Of a stretch of 64,000 bases of DNA, positions 53,983 through 62,741 are shown piece after piece (position 1 is the first letter of the stretch; the number at the start of each line of letters is the position of its first letter). The translations under genes and the position numbers were made by a program. This stretch comes from Azospira inquinata (GTDB taxonomy: Bacteria; Pseudomonadota; Gammaproteobacteria; Burkholderiales; Rhodocyclaceae). A model generated the notes under the pieces. It ran no database searches, had not been told where the DNA came from, and was given only the letters and a program-made list of their open reading frames with translations. The stretch spans positions 2,046,001 through 2,110,000 of the forward strand of contig NZ_CP064782.1 of NCBI RefSeq assembly GCF_018905915.1. Direction: 5' to 3'.

Positions 53983-54657
53983 TCATAGGATGCTATCCAC
54001 CCAGTCCCGGAAATCCTCCACCATCCGGGGGGTGATTTCGTGGTCCGCCGGGTAGAGGTGGGTGCCGTGTTCCAGTTGCAGGCGATGCAGCAGGGCGTCG
54101 GCCTTGAGGGCCCAGGTGACGGGGAGCTTGCTGTCCTGGCGGCCGTGGGCGACGAAGGCCTGGAGGTGGGCCAGGGCTTCCGGGGGGGCCAGTTCCTTTT
54201 CGATTTCCGGCAGGATGCGTCCGGACAGGCAGGCGAAGCCTGCGACCCGCTGGGGCCGGGTGAGGGCCAGGCTGGCGCTCATGATGCCCCCCTGGCTGAA
54301 ACCGGCGATGAGGGTTTGCTCCGGCTTTAGGCCGTAGCGGCGTTGCCATTCCTGGATGAACTGGTCCAGCTTCAAGCGGCTGGCGTCCGCCTGGCCCGGA
54401 TCGATATGGGGGCCGTCACTATGAAATTGCACGGTGAACCAGCCGAACTGGCCCGGGGCCAGGAGAAAGGGGGCGCGCACCAGGGCAATGGCCAGGGTGG
54501 GGTCCAGACAGTTGGCCAGGGCGGCCAGGCTGGTTTCGTTGCCGCCCACCCCGTGGAGGAGCAGTACGCCGCCCCGGGGGCGCTGGGGCACGGGCAGGTG
54601 CTGGCGATAGTGCAGGGTGAGGTCGGAGACCGGTTCGGAAAAGTGGGACTGGGGCAT
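53983..54657 (-). CDS. Carboxylesterase/phospholipase of the YpfH type
   Basis: A 224-aa serine hydrolase. LLLHGVGGNETSL, nucleophile S121 in LIAGFSQGGIMSA, D in VAHGRQDSKLPV and H in YPADHEITPRM complete the triad. No signal peptide; cytoplasmic. It is related to acyl-protein thioesterases and E. coli YpfH. Convergent with the DUF2971 gene. Substrate unknown. Confidence 0.88.
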   Translation of the reverse strand: MPQSHFSEPVSDLTLHYRQHLPVPQRPRGGVLLLHGVGGNETSLAALANCLDPTLAIALVRAPFLLAPGQFGWFTVQFHSDGPHIDPGQADASRLKLDQFIQEWQRRYGLKPEQTLIAGFSQGGIMSASLALTRPQRVAGFACLSGRILPEIEKELAPPEALAHLQAFVAHGRQDSKLPVTWALKADALLHRLQLEHGTHLYPADHEITPRMVEDFRDWVDSIL

Positions 54658-54883
54658 GGCTGTTCTCGCGGGGCGCGGTGCCCGAGGGGCCCGGCCGGGT
54701 TTTTTTGTGTATTCGGGCGGCCTGTCCGCCGGGCGCCGGCGCTTTCCCCTGGGGAAGGCGGTGCGGAGGGCATTTTAGGCTGGTTTGGGTAGGGGGGGAA
54801 ATGGCAGGGTCCGGGGGCGGCGGGAGAACAGCCGCCGCCCCCGGGGGGAACCCGCCCGGGAGGGCGGGCCAGGGCGTGGGCCC
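54658..54883. other. Intergenic GC-rich region
   Basis: Between the esterase start and the YceI stop. A GC-rich hairpin (54840-54880) could end the YceI transcript, but it lacks a T-run. No gene. Confidence 0.4.
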
Positions 54884-55459
54884 TTATTCGTGCACCGCTT
54901 CCACGGCGATATCCAGGGTCACTTCGTCGCTCACGTAGGGGGCGTACTTGCCGGCGTTGAACTCGGTGCGCTTGATTACCGTAGAGGCGTTGGCGCCGCA
55001 GGCTTCCTTCTTCAGCATGGGATGGGGCATGCACTTGAAGGAGGTGACGGTGAGGGTGACCGGCTTGGTGATGCCCTTGATGGTCAGATTGCCGTCCACA
55101 GCCACCACTTTGTCCCCGTCAAACTTGACCTTGGAGGACTTGAAGGTGGCGGTGGGGTACTTGGCCGTATCCAGGAAATCTTCCCCTTGGATGTGGCCGT
55201 TGAAGACGCTGTAGCCCGTATCCACGGACTTCATGTCGATGGTCACATCCACGCTGCCGGTCTTGGCCGCCCGGTCGATGGTGATTTTGCCGCTGGTCTT
55301 GTCAAAGCGGGAGAGCTGGGTGGAATAGCCGAAGTGGCTGTAGGAAAAGCGGGGGAAGGTGTGGGTGGTGTCGATGATGAAGGTGTCCGGCGCGGCCAGG
55401 GCAGGCAGGGCGGTGGCGGCAAAGGCGGTGGCGAGGGCGAGTTGGGTGAAACGTTTCAT
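54884..55459 (-). CDS. YceI-family periplasmic protein (1)
   Basis: A 191-aa YceI-like lipocalin-fold protein with a signal peptide (cleavage near ALA-APD, residues 20-24). Family motifs: THTFPRFSYSHFGYSTQLSR, GHIQGEDFLDTAKYPTATFK, and GNLTIKGITKPVTLTV. YceI proteins bind polyisoprenoids such as ubiquinone. ATG 55459 has AGGAG upstream. It is the last of three genes with a second YceI and cytochrome b561. Confidence 0.92.
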   Translation of the reverse strand: MKRFTQLALATAFAATALPALAAPDTFIIDTTHTFPRFSYSHFGYSTQLSRFDKTSGKITIDRAAKTGSVDVTIDMKSVDTGYSVFNGHIQGEDFLDTAKYPTATFKSSKVKFDGDKVVAVDGNLTIKGITKPVTLTVTSFKCMPHPMLKKEACGANASTVIKRTEFNAGKYAPYVSDEVTLDIAVEAVHE

Positions 55460-55502
55460 GGGGTTTTCTCCTAGGGGTAAAAAAATTATGGTGATGACGG
55501 GA

Positions 55503-56111
55503 TTACTTCTTGGCCGGAGAACCGCCGGCCAGCAGGTGAACCTTGATCTGGATGTCGTTGGCAACGGTGCTGAAATCGGCCCATTCCCCTTCGCCCAGGC
55601 CGAAATCGGCCCGCTTCAGGACAAAGCCGCCGTCAAAGGCCCCTTGGGCCCCCTGGGCCGTGAAGGTGAAGGGGGCCGCCACCGGGCGGCTGCGGCCCTT
55701 GATGGTCAGGTTGCCGGCGACCTGATAGCGGTTGCCCCCCAGGGCTTTGATGCCCGTGGAGACGAACTTGGCTTGGGGAAAGGCTTTGGCGTTGAACCAG
55801 TTTTTGCCCACCACTTCCCCGTTGGCCTCGGCGGAACCGGCGTCAATGCTGGCGATATCCACGGTAAAGGCGGCATGGCCCGCTTCCGGCTTGGCCGGGT
55901 TGAAGTCGATCTGGGCGGCAAAGCGGTTGAATTTGCCTTCCACCGGCACATTCATTTGCTTGAAGACAAAGCCCAGGTGGCTTTGGGCGGGCTGGACGGC
56001 GTTGTAGGTGACGGCCGGGGCGGCCTGGGCCGTGCCCATCACCATGGGGGTCAGGGGCAGGGCAGCCAGGGCGGCGGCCAGCATCAGAGCGTTGGGGGTA
56101 AAGCGGATCAT
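55503..56111 (-). CDS. YceI-family periplasmic protein (2)
   Basis: A 202-aa YceI paralogue of the next gene, but clearly diverged: SHLGFVFKQMNVPVEGKFNR, VVGKNWFNAKAFPQAKFVST and GNLTIKGRSRPVAAPFTF. The signal peptide ends near AQA-AP (residues 28-32). It lies 31 bp after the cytochrome b561 gene. The pair suggests two quinone- or lipid-binding partners for one membrane cytochrome (inference). Confidence 0.92.
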   Translation of the reverse strand: MIRFTPNALMLAAALAALPLTPMVMGTAQAAPAVTYNAVQPAQSHLGFVFKQMNVPVEGKFNRFAAQIDFNPAKPEAGHAAFTVDIASIDAGSAEANGEVVGKNWFNAKAFPQAKFVSTGIKALGGNRYQVAGNLTIKGRSRPVAAPFTFTAQGAQGAFDGGFVLKRADFGLGEGEWADFSTVANDIQIKVHLLAGGSPAKK

Positions 56112-56142
56112 TTTGTTCTCCTTTTAAAGATGGCCGTGCTTA

Positions 56143-56679
56143 CTACTTGTGGAAGGGCAGCATGCGGGTCAGCACGTCGTCCTTATCCACCAGGTGGTGC
56201 TTGATGGCGGCGCCCGCGTGGCCGGCCACCAGGGCGATCATGAGAAAGTTCAGGGCTTCATGGACTTCCTTCAGCTGATCCCCCAGGGTGGGGTTCTTGG
56301 CCAGCAGATCGGGCAGGGGGACTAGACCCAGATAGACGGTCTGAAAGCCCTTGGCGGAACTCATCAGCCAGCCCGTGAGGGGAATGGCGAACATGAGCAG
56401 GTAGAGCAGGTGATGCATCCCTTCCGCCGCCACCCGTTGCCACAGGGGCATGGTCAGGGGCAGGACTGGGGGACGGTGGGTGAGGCGCCAGAGTATGCGG
56501 ATCAGGGCCAGGAGGAAGACGGTGACGCCGACCCACTTGTGGTAGGAGTAAATCTTCAGCTTCCAGGGGCTGAGGGGCAGGTCGTGCATATAGACGCCGA
56601 CCACGAAGGCGCCCAGCATGCCCAGGGCCACCAGCCAGTGCAGGGCGATGGCGGGAGCGGTATAGCGTTGATGGGTCAT
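56143..56679 (-). CDS. Cytochrome b561
   Basis: A 178-aa four-helix membrane cytochrome. Heme-ligand histidines sit in IALHWLVALGMLGAFV, SYHKWVGVTVFL, HHLLYLLMFAIPLTGW and VAGHAGAAIKHHLV. GGAG precedes ATG 56679. It is the first gene of a b561-YceI-YceI operon, a known combination (yceJ-yceI in E. coli). It probably passes electrons between quinol and a periplasmic acceptor. Confidence 0.93.
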   Translation of the reverse strand: MTHQRYTAPAIALHWLVALGMLGAFVVGVYMHDLPLSPWKLKIYSYHKWVGVTVFLLALIRILWRLTHRPPVLPLTMPLWQRVAAEGMHHLLYLLMFAIPLTGWLMSSAKGFQTVYLGLVPLPDLLAKNPTLGDQLKEVHEALNFLMIALVAGHAGAAIKHHLVDKDDVLTRMLPFHK

Positions 56680-56714
56680 GATTTCTCCAGGGGTAAAGGG
56701 GATAAGGGTTGTGG

Positions 56715-57515
56715 TTATGAGGTGGCGCCAAAGGTACAGCGCACCTGGCCCAGGCGGGGGGAACTCAGGGTAATGGTGTCCCCTGCCTGGACGTCGAAAG
56801 CCGGGGTGACGGCCCCGGCAAAGACCAGGGAGGCCGGGGGCAGGCTTTGTCCCCGCCCTGCCAGATGGCGGACCAGGGTGGCCAGGGCCGCCGCCGGATG
56901 GCCCAGTACATCGGCCCCCACACCGGAGGCTAGGGGCTGGCCGTTCCGCCCCAGGCTCAGGGCTTCTGCCTCCAGCCGGTCCGGGTGGCCCAGGTCCCCC
57001 AGGGGTACCCCTTGCCCCAGCACGTAGGCGCCGGAGGAGCAGTTGTCCGCCACCACGGAGGGCAGGTCGAAGCGGTAGCCCGGGTAGCGGGAATCCACGA
57101 TCTCGATGCCCAGGGCCACCTGGGCCACCGCGTTCAGGGCGGTGGCCGGCGTGCAGTCCGGGGCCGCCAGGGGGGCGCCGGTGATAAAGCAGATTTCCCC
57201 TTCTACCCGGGGCTGGATCAGCTGCCCGGGGGGCAGGGTGCCTCCGTTTTCCAGAGCCCAGCCGACGGCGAGAAAGCCGAAGATGGGCTGATCCACCCCG
57301 GCCTGGCGCATTTTGACGGCGGAGGTGAGCCCAGCCTTGCGTCCCCCCAGCTGTTCACCCTCCGCCAGGGTCTGGGCCAGGAGCTGGTCCTGGATGGCGT
57401 AGGCCTGATCCAGGGTGAGTCCCGGGTCCAGCTCGGTGAGCTTGGGCCCGGTACGGCCTTGGCTGCGGCGGTCCCAGAGTTCCTGGGTGAGGGCGGTGAG
57501 GGTGGGGGGCATCAT
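56715..57515 (-). CDS. 2-keto-4-pentenoate hydratase-like protein
   Basis: A 266-aa protein of the MhpD/fumarylacetoacetase-like family: LDQAYAIQDQLLAQ, GGRKAGLTSAVKMRQAGVDQ, EGEICFITGAPL with conserved acidic metal ligands, and ALGIEIVDSRYPGY. Relatives hydrate or decarboxylate meta-cleavage products of aromatic compounds. Two ATGs in tandem (57515, 57512) are possible starts. It follows the extradiol dioxygenase gene by 20 bp in a three-gene operon. Confidence 0.87.
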   Translation of the reverse strand: MMPPTLTALTQELWDRRSQGRTGPKLTELDPGLTLDQAYAIQDQLLAQTLAEGEQLGGRKAGLTSAVKMRQAGVDQPIFGFLAVGWALENGGTLPPGQLIQPRVEGEICFITGAPLAAPDCTPATALNAVAQVALGIEIVDSRYPGYRFDLPSVVADNCSSGAYVLGQGVPLGDLGHPDRLEAEALSLGRNGQPLASGVGADVLGHPAAALATLVRHLAGRGQSLPPASLVFAGAVTPAFDVQAGDTITLSSPRLGQVRCTFGATS

Positions 57516-57535
57516 GGGCTTTCTGGATAAAAAGC

Positions 57536-58372
57536 TTAGGCTAGGTCCACCGCGCTGGTTTGACCAGCCCCGGCTTGGAGCTGGCCCAGGTCGGGCCCGG
57601 GGCCGAAGCGGTAGGCGTCCATGCTCAACATGCCGTATTCGATGCCCCCTTCCAGGCGTAGGACCTGGGTCCATTCCGGCCCGGCGGCGCCCAGGGCGAA
57701 AAAGAGGGGCAGCAGGTGTTCCTCCGTGGGATGGGCCCGTACCGCTTCCGGAGCCAGCCGGCGATAGTCCAGCAGGGACTCCAGGTCCCCCGCCGCCATG
57801 GTCCGGGCCAGCCATTCCGCAAAGGCGGGCACATAGGCCAGGGTGCCCCCCATGCCCATACGGAAATCGTAAAGGTTATGGGTGATGCCGCCGGTGCCCA
57901 GGAGCAGGACGCCTTGCTTGCCCAGGGGGGCCAGGGCCTGGCCCAGGGCATAGGTGGCCCGGGGATCCATGTCCGGGGTGAGGGAGACCTGGAAGACCGG
58001 AATGTCATGGTCCGGATACAGATGCATGAGCACCACCCAGGCGCCATGGTCCAGGCCCCGCTGAAGATTGGCCCTGGCCGGAATCCCGGCGGCTTGCAGG
58101 AGGGTCAGGGCATCGGCGCCGACGCCCGGAGCGCCGGGGGCCGGATACTGGAGCTGGTACAGGACTTCGGGAAAGCCGCCAAAATCGTGGATGGTATCCG
58201 GACGGGCCGTCAGGCCCACTTCTACCTGCCGGGTCTGCCAGTGGGGGGAGACCACCAGGATGGCCCGGGGCCGTTCCAGTTGGTGGCCCAGGGCGTGGAG
58301 CAGGGGGCCGACCCGGCCCGGTTCCAGGGCGAAGGTGGGGGAACCGTGGGAGACGAAGAGGCTGGGGAGCAT
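57536..58372 (-). CDS. DODA-type extradiol ring-opening dioxygenase
   Basis: A 278-aa class III extradiol dioxygenase related to YgiD. Metal-ligand histidines are in LFVSHGSPTFAL, SPHWQTR and GLDHGAWVVLMHLYPDHDIP, and the C-terminal GTGGITHNL and GGIEYGMLSMDAYRFG are family features. Substrate could be a catechol such as DOPA; unproven. It is the middle gene of an operon, reductase-dioxygenase-hydratase. Confidence 0.9.
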   Translation of the reverse strand: MLPSLFVSHGSPTFALEPGRVGPLLHALGHQLERPRAILVVSPHWQTRQVEVGLTARPDTIHDFGGFPEVLYQLQYPAPGAPGVGADALTLLQAAGIPARANLQRGLDHGAWVVLMHLYPDHDIPVFQVSLTPDMDPRATYALGQALAPLGKQGVLLLGTGGITHNLYDFRMGMGGTLAYVPAFAEWLARTMAAGDLESLLDYRRLAPEAVRAHPTEEHLLPLFFALGAAGPEWTQVLRLEGGIEYGMLSMDAYRFGPGPDLGQLQAGAGQTSAVDLA

Positions 58373-58407
58373 GGTGGCGTCCTTTCCGGAAGGTCCGTGG
58401 GGCAGGC

Positions 58408-59037
58408 TTACTGGCGGCTGATCCAGGTGGGGGCGATGGCCGTGCCCTGGCCTGCCCCATAGCCGAAATAGATGTTGAGCCCGGCCAGAGGTTCCAGGTA
58501 GCGGGCGTTTTTCAGGCCGCCGGCGGCCACCGGGCGAAAGCCCAGGCTTTCGATCAGTACCCGCACCGTTTCCCGGGCCCGCTCGCTGTCTCCGGCGTAG
58601 AACACTGGCACCACCTGGCCATTGCCGAAATCCGGCCCTTCTTCCAGGACCTGGGCGAACACCGTGTTGAAGGCCTTGACCACCTGGGCACCGGGCAGGG
58701 CCTTGGCGATTTCCTCGGCGGCGGAGGTGCTGTGGCCCAGGGTCAGGCCCATGAAGTCCGCCGTCAGGGGATTGGTGATATCCACCACCACCTTACCCGT
58801 CAGGTCTCCCAGCGCCCCCAGGGCCGGCAGGGCTTCCGGATAGCCGGTGGCCACAATGATCACTTCGGCCTTGGCGGCGGCTTCCCCAGCCGCTACCGCC
58901 GTGGCCCCCACCCGGGCGGCTAGGGCCGTGGCCTTATCCGGATGCCGGCCGACGATGTGGAGCCGGTGTCCGGCTTTGCTGATCTGTTTGGCCAGGCCGG
59001 AAGCCATATTGCCGGTGCCCAGGATAACGATGTTCAT
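58408..59037 (-). CDS. NADP-dependent oxidoreductase, F420-reductase-like
   Basis: A 209-aa Rossmann protein: MNIVILGTGNMASGLAKQIS, then GRHPDKATAL, VVVDITNPLTADFMGLTLGH and VKAFNTVFAQVLEEGP. This is the NADPH:F420 reductase/'prokaryotic STEAP-like' family, which in non-F420 bacteria has unknown acceptors. AGGAAG lies upstream of ATG 59037. First gene of an operon divergent from a LysR regulator. Confidence 0.87.
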   Translation of the reverse strand: MNIVILGTGNMASGLAKQISKAGHRLHIVGRHPDKATALAARVGATAVAAGEAAAKAEVIIVATGYPEALPALGALGDLTGKVVVDITNPLTADFMGLTLGHSTSAAEEIAKALPGAQVVKAFNTVFAQVLEEGPDFGNGQVVPVFYAGDSERARETVRVLIESLGFRPVAAGGLKNARYLEPLAGLNIYFGYGAGQGTAIAPTWISRQ

Positions 59038-59131
59038 GGTGTGCTTCCTTTTCCGTGTGGGGTGTTGATGGGGATGAACTATATTGTTTTCTTGTATGGT
59101 GATAAACATGGCGTAAAGCAATTTACTGTTG

Positions 59132-59152
59132 CTAAAATCGGAACAATTTTAG
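59132..59152. promoter_or_regulatory. Inverted repeat in the LysR divergent region
   Basis: CTAAAAT (59132-59138), 7-bp spacer, ATTTTAG (59146-59152) in an AT-rich gap between the reductase operon and the LysR gene, about 16 bp before the LysR ATG. It has the T-N11-A form of LysR operators. Confidence 0.5.
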
Positions 59153-59167
59153 TAAGGGAGCGGCCCC

Positions 59168-60112
59168 ATGGCCCAGGATCGATTTAAGGAATTGGAAGCC
59201 TTGGTGGCGGTGGTGGAAGGGGGCAGCTTTGTGAAGGCGGCGGAAATACTGCGCAGCTCCAAGGCGGCGGTGTCCCGCAGCGTGGTGGAACTGGAAACCC
59301 GGCTAGGGGCCCGGCTCCTGCACCGCACCACCCGGCGTCTGGCCCTCACGGAGGAGGGGCGCCAGTACTACGAGCGGGCCAAGCAGTTACTGGAAGAACT
59401 GGAAGAAGCGGACGGTCTGGTGAGCGCCACCACCCGCCGGGCCGTGGGCCTGCTCAAGGTCAATGCGCCCCTGACCTTCGGGGTGCGCCATCTGGCCCCC
59501 CTGTGGAGCCGGTTTCTGACGGCCCACCCGGGGGTGGAACTGGATGTGACCCTGTCGGACCGGGTGGTGGATCTGGTGGAAGAGGGGGTGGATGTGGCCA
59601 TCCGTATTACCCGGCTCCAGGATTCCACCCTGGTCTTCCGCCGCCTGGCCTCCTCCTCCGTGGTGCTCTGCGCCACCCCCCGCTACCTGGAACTGCACGG
59701 TACGCCCCGTTCCGTGGCCGAGCTGGCGGAGCACCGGATCATTGCCTATTCCTACTGGGCCATGGGCAATACCTGGAGTTTTCAGGGGCCCGGCGGCGCC
59801 CAAAGCTTTAATTTTCACCCCCGGCTGCGGGCTAACAACGGGGACACCTGCGTGGCGGCGGCCCTGGATCACCAGGGCCTGATATTCCAGCCCACCTTTC
59901 TGGTGGGCCAGGAACTGGCCAACGGGCACCTGGTGCGCCTGCTCCCCGAATGGCAGGGGCCGGAACTGGGCATATACGCCGTCTATCCCACCCGCAAACA
60001 CCTTTCCGGCAAGGTTAGAGCCCTGGTGGATTTCCTCGCCGACGCCTTTGCCCTGAGCGGCGACTGGGGCGCTCCCCTGCCTGCCCATGCCCCGGAGAAG
60101 CCCGTCCTATAA
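59168..60112 (+). CDS. LysR-family regulator
   Basis: A 314-aa LysR regulator of the CrgA/DsdC-like type: FKELEALVAVVEGGSFVKAA, SSKAAVSRSVVELETRLGAR and LLHRTTRRLALTEEG form the HTH; the effector domain follows from about residue 90. GGGAG lies upstream of the ATG. It is divergent from the reductase-dioxygenase-hydratase operon, which it probably controls. Confidence 0.92.
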   Translation: MAQDRFKELEALVAVVEGGSFVKAAEILRSSKAAVSRSVVELETRLGARLLHRTTRRLALTEEGRQYYERAKQLLEELEEADGLVSATTRRAVGLLKVNAPLTFGVRHLAPLWSRFLTAHPGVELDVTLSDRVVDLVEEGVDVAIRITRLQDSTLVFRRLASSSVVLCATPRYLELHGTPRSVAELAEHRIIAYSYWAMGNTWSFQGPGGAQSFNFHPRLRANNGDTCVAAALDHQGLIFQPTFLVGQELANGHLVRLLPEWQGPELGIYAVYPTRKHLSGKVRALVDFLADAFALSGDWGAPLPAHAPEKPVL

Positions 60113-60201
60113 CGATCTGGATAACTATTTTGGGTTATTCCGCAGGCATGGGATTTTTGGCACAATCCGTCCCGTCTTTTAACTCATCCATCCTTCGGAT
60201 C

Positions 60202-60378
60202 ATGGCACTGGCGGAAAGTTTGTCCGAACGGGACTACGAAAATCTGCGGCGGGTATATCAAGCAGGGGCGGAAGAACTGGCCCCCGGTGATGAAGCCTAT
60301 TATCTCTGCTTGGGGCTCCTGAGCCGGGAGGGCGGGCTTACCTCCCGGGGCATTGAATTATTGCTCCGGCACCGCTGA
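60202..60378 (+). CDS. Small hypothetical protein, 58 aa
   Basis: MALAESLSERDYENLRRVYQ begins a short helical protein ending GLTSRGIELLLRHR. Earlier in-frame starts at 60148 and 60130 exist; a -10-like GGCACAAT near 60160-60167 favours the later start. No family recognised. The gene lies 89 bp after the LysR stop. Confidence 0.4.
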   Translation: MALAESLSERDYENLRRVYQAGAEELAPGDEAYYLCLGLLSREGGLTSRGIELLLRHR

Positions 60379-60659
60379 TCCTGGTCCTCCCCGATTTTCC
60401 CCTCTCCCACCCCGCTGGGCGGGAGCGCTCCTTTACCCCGGTTTTCCCCGATCCGGGGCTCTCCCCCTTCCCTCTCCTTCCTTGCAAGCTCGTTGTCAGC
60501 TTGGCCCGGTAGTTTCTTCCAAAGCCCGCCCCTAGAGGAATGGCGGGGATTTTATGACTGCGGCGTAGGTGCGGGGCGGGTTTCGCGCCATAATGAAGCC
60601 CACTGCCACCGGGGCGGGGCTTCTGGCTTCCCCCGCCCAGCCCGAGGGAGGATTGGTCC
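60379..60659. other. Intergenic region upstream of the signalling operon
   Basis: Pyrimidine-rich on the plus strand at 60386-60480, then a CGCCATAAT-like -10 candidate (about 60587-60595) before the REC gene. No gene supported. Confidence 0.4.
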
Positions 60660-61511
60660 ATGAACCTTGATGCTGCCCCTGTTTCCGGCACTGCCCCGGT
60701 GGTGTCCCCGGGGACCCTGCTGCTGGTGGATGACGAGGAAAATATTCTCTCCGCCATGAAACGCCTGCTGCGCCGGGATGGTTACCGCATTCTCACCGCC
60801 AGCGGCGGCGAGGCGGGGTTGCAGCTCCTAGCGGAAAACCCGGTGGATGTGATCATTTCCGACCAGCGCATGCCGGGCATGTGCGGGGTGGAATTCCTGC
60901 GCCGGGCCAAGGACCTCTATCCCCGTACGGTGCGCATGGTGCTGTCCGGCTACACGGAGCTGGATTCGGTGACCAACGCCATCAACGAAGGGGCTATCTA
61001 CAAATTTCTCACCAAGCCCTGGGATGACGACCAGCTGCGGGCCAATATCGCGGAGGCCTTCCAGCACAAAAATCTGGCCGATGAAAACCGCCGCCTTTCC
61101 CTGGAATTGCAGCAGGCCAACCGGGAACTGGCGGCGGCCAACGCCCGTCTGCGGGAAATGGTGGATCTGAAGCAGGAGCGCATCGCCCTGGATGAGGTCA
61201 CCCTGGATGTGCTCCACGAAGTGCTCCAACTGGTGCCCTGGCCCCTGGTGGGCCTGGACGATCAGGATCGGGTGGCGGCCATGAACGGGGAGGCGGAACA
61301 CCTGTTCGGGGACCAGGGCCTTTACCTGGGCAGCCCGGCGGTGAGCGTTTTTCCTGCCGAAGTGGGCCAGGTGCTGGTGGAACCCTGGGGGGAGGGGTGT
61401 GTGGCCCTGCCCCAGGGCCGTTTCCGCTATTACTGCCGCCCCATGGGCCGGGCCTCCGCCGCCCGGGGACGGGTGCTGCTGCTGATTCCGGAAGGGGGAC
61501 GCCATGACTGA
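60660..61511 (+). CDS. Response regulator with coiled coil and PAS-like domain
   Basis: A 283-aa protein. Receiver at 18-135: D24/D25, D68 (VIISDQRMPGMCG), K119 (YKFLTKPWDDDQLRANIAEA), similar to RpfG-type receivers. A coiled coil (NRRLSLELQQANRELAAANA) links to a C-terminal PAS-like region. GGAGG precedes the ATG. It overlaps the next gene by 8 bp in a four-gene operon. Confidence 0.87.
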   Translation: MNLDAAPVSGTAPVVSPGTLLLVDDEENILSAMKRLLRRDGYRILTASGGEAGLQLLAENPVDVIISDQRMPGMCGVEFLRRAKDLYPRTVRMVLSGYTELDSVTNAINEGAIYKFLTKPWDDDQLRANIAEAFQHKNLADENRRLSLELQQANRELAAANARLREMVDLKQERIALDEVTLDVLHEVLQLVPWPLVGLDDQDRVAAMNGEAEHLFGDQGLYLGSPAVSVFPAEVGQVLVEPWGEGCVALPQGRFRYYCRPMGRASAARGRVLLLIPEGGRHD

Positions 61512-61881
61512 ACCGGTCTGGATGCCCCTGGCCCAGGTAGCCCCGGATACCCCCCTGGCCGCCGATCTGCGGGGGGAGGGCGGGGTGCTGTTGCTGCCCG
61601 TCGGTACGGTTTTGAGCGAGGCGGTACGTCTGCGCCTGGAACGGAAGGGAATCGATCAGGTGCCCGTGCTACCGCCGCCACCCCCGGTGGATTCTCCCCA
61701 AGCCCTGGCCGCCGCGGCCCGGGAAGCGGCCGCCCTGGCGGAGCTGGAAGCCCGGCTGGGCCGCCTATTCCGCCTGGCGGGGGATGGCCCGACGGCCACC
61801 CTGCTGCATCAGGCTGTCTTCGCCTACCGGCGCCAGCATCCTTTGCCCGGCCCCAATTCCGATGGGGAGGTGACGCCATGA
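61504..61881 (+). CDS. Small protein like the HD-GYP N-terminal region
   Basis: A 125-aa protein. Residues 5-55 (LAQVAPDTPLAADLRGEGGV; LLLPVGTVLSEAVRLRLERK) resemble the domain that precedes HD-GYP phosphodiesterase domains, here alone. A proline stretch and helical tail follow. It overlaps the REC gene by 8 bp and the HDOD gene by 4 bp, so translation is coupled. Confidence 0.65.
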   Translation: MTEPVWMPLAQVAPDTPLAADLRGEGGVLLLPVGTVLSEAVRLRLERKGIDQVPVLPPPPPVDSPQALAAAAREAAALAELEARLGRLFRLAGDGPTATLLHQAVFAYRRQHPLPGPNSDGEVTP

Positions 61882-62741
61882 CCGGCTCTGCTCCTCTGCC
61901 CGCCCCCCTGGACGAAGGCCGGGTGCGGGCCCGCATTGCCCTGCTGCCCACCCTGCCGCCCCTGGTGATGGAACTCCTGGGGAGTTTCCAGCAGGAGGAT
62001 TTGAACGTCACCGCACTGGCGGAGCGCATCGGCAATGAACAGACCCTGGCGGCCCGGGTGCTGCGCATCGCCAATTCCCCCTTTTACGGCCTCTCCGGCC
62101 GGGTGGCGTCCATTCACGACGCGGTGGTGATCCTGGGCTTCCGGGCGGTGCGTTCCCTGGTGCTGGCCGCCGCCATGGTGGGGGCCTTCCCCACCCAACT
62201 GGGCCGCCACTTCAGCCCCCGCACCTTCTGGCGCCATTCCGTGGCCACCGCTCTGGCGGCCCGGGGCCTGGCCCGGCTGCGGGGGGAAAACCCGGAAACC
62301 GCTTTCAGCGCCGGGCTGCTCCACGATCTGGGCCGGGTTTTCCTGGCCGTGGCCTTTCCCGACCATTTCGCCGCCCTGCTGCGCTGGCAGACGGAACACG
62401 ATCGGCCCAACCGGGAGGCGGAACAGGCGGTGCTGGGCCTGGATCATGGCACGGCGGGACGCCTTTTGGCCGAACAATGGGGCCTACCCGCCCCCATTGG
62501 GGAAGCCATCGCCCGCCACCACGAGCCGGACCGGGAGCCCACCAGTCCCCTGGTGGATCTGGTGCACGGCGCCGATCTTATCGCCCTGGCCCTGGAACTG
62601 GATGGCCGGGAAAACAGTGCCGTACCGCCTCCCTCCCCCGGGGCCTGGGCCCGGCTGGACCTGGATCAGGTCAGCCTGATTTCCCTGTTCGGGGAAGTGG
62701 ATGAAAATTTTCAGGAGACCTGCCATGCCCTCCTCCCCTGA
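61878..62741 (+). CDS. HDOD domain protein
   Basis: A 287-aa HDOD protein: LLPTLPPLVMELLGSFQQED, RVLRIANSPFYGLSGRVASI, HDAVVILGFRAVRSLVLAAA and FSAGLLHDLGRVFLAVAFPD. HDOD domains lack phosphodiesterase activity and act as regulators. The start overlaps the preceding gene (ATGA); its end overlaps the PAS sensor gene by 17 bp. Confidence 0.9.
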   Translation: MTGSAPLPAPLDEGRVRARIALLPTLPPLVMELLGSFQQEDLNVTALAERIGNEQTLAARVLRIANSPFYGLSGRVASIHDAVVILGFRAVRSLVLAAAMVGAFPTQLGRHFSPRTFWRHSVATALAARGLARLRGENPETAFSAGLLHDLGRVFLAVAFPDHFAALLRWQTEHDRPNREAEQAVLGLDHGTAGRLLAEQWGLPAPIGEAIARHHEPDREPTSPLVDLVHGADLIALALELDGRENSAVPPPSPGAWARLDLDQVSLISLFGEVDENFQETCHALLP

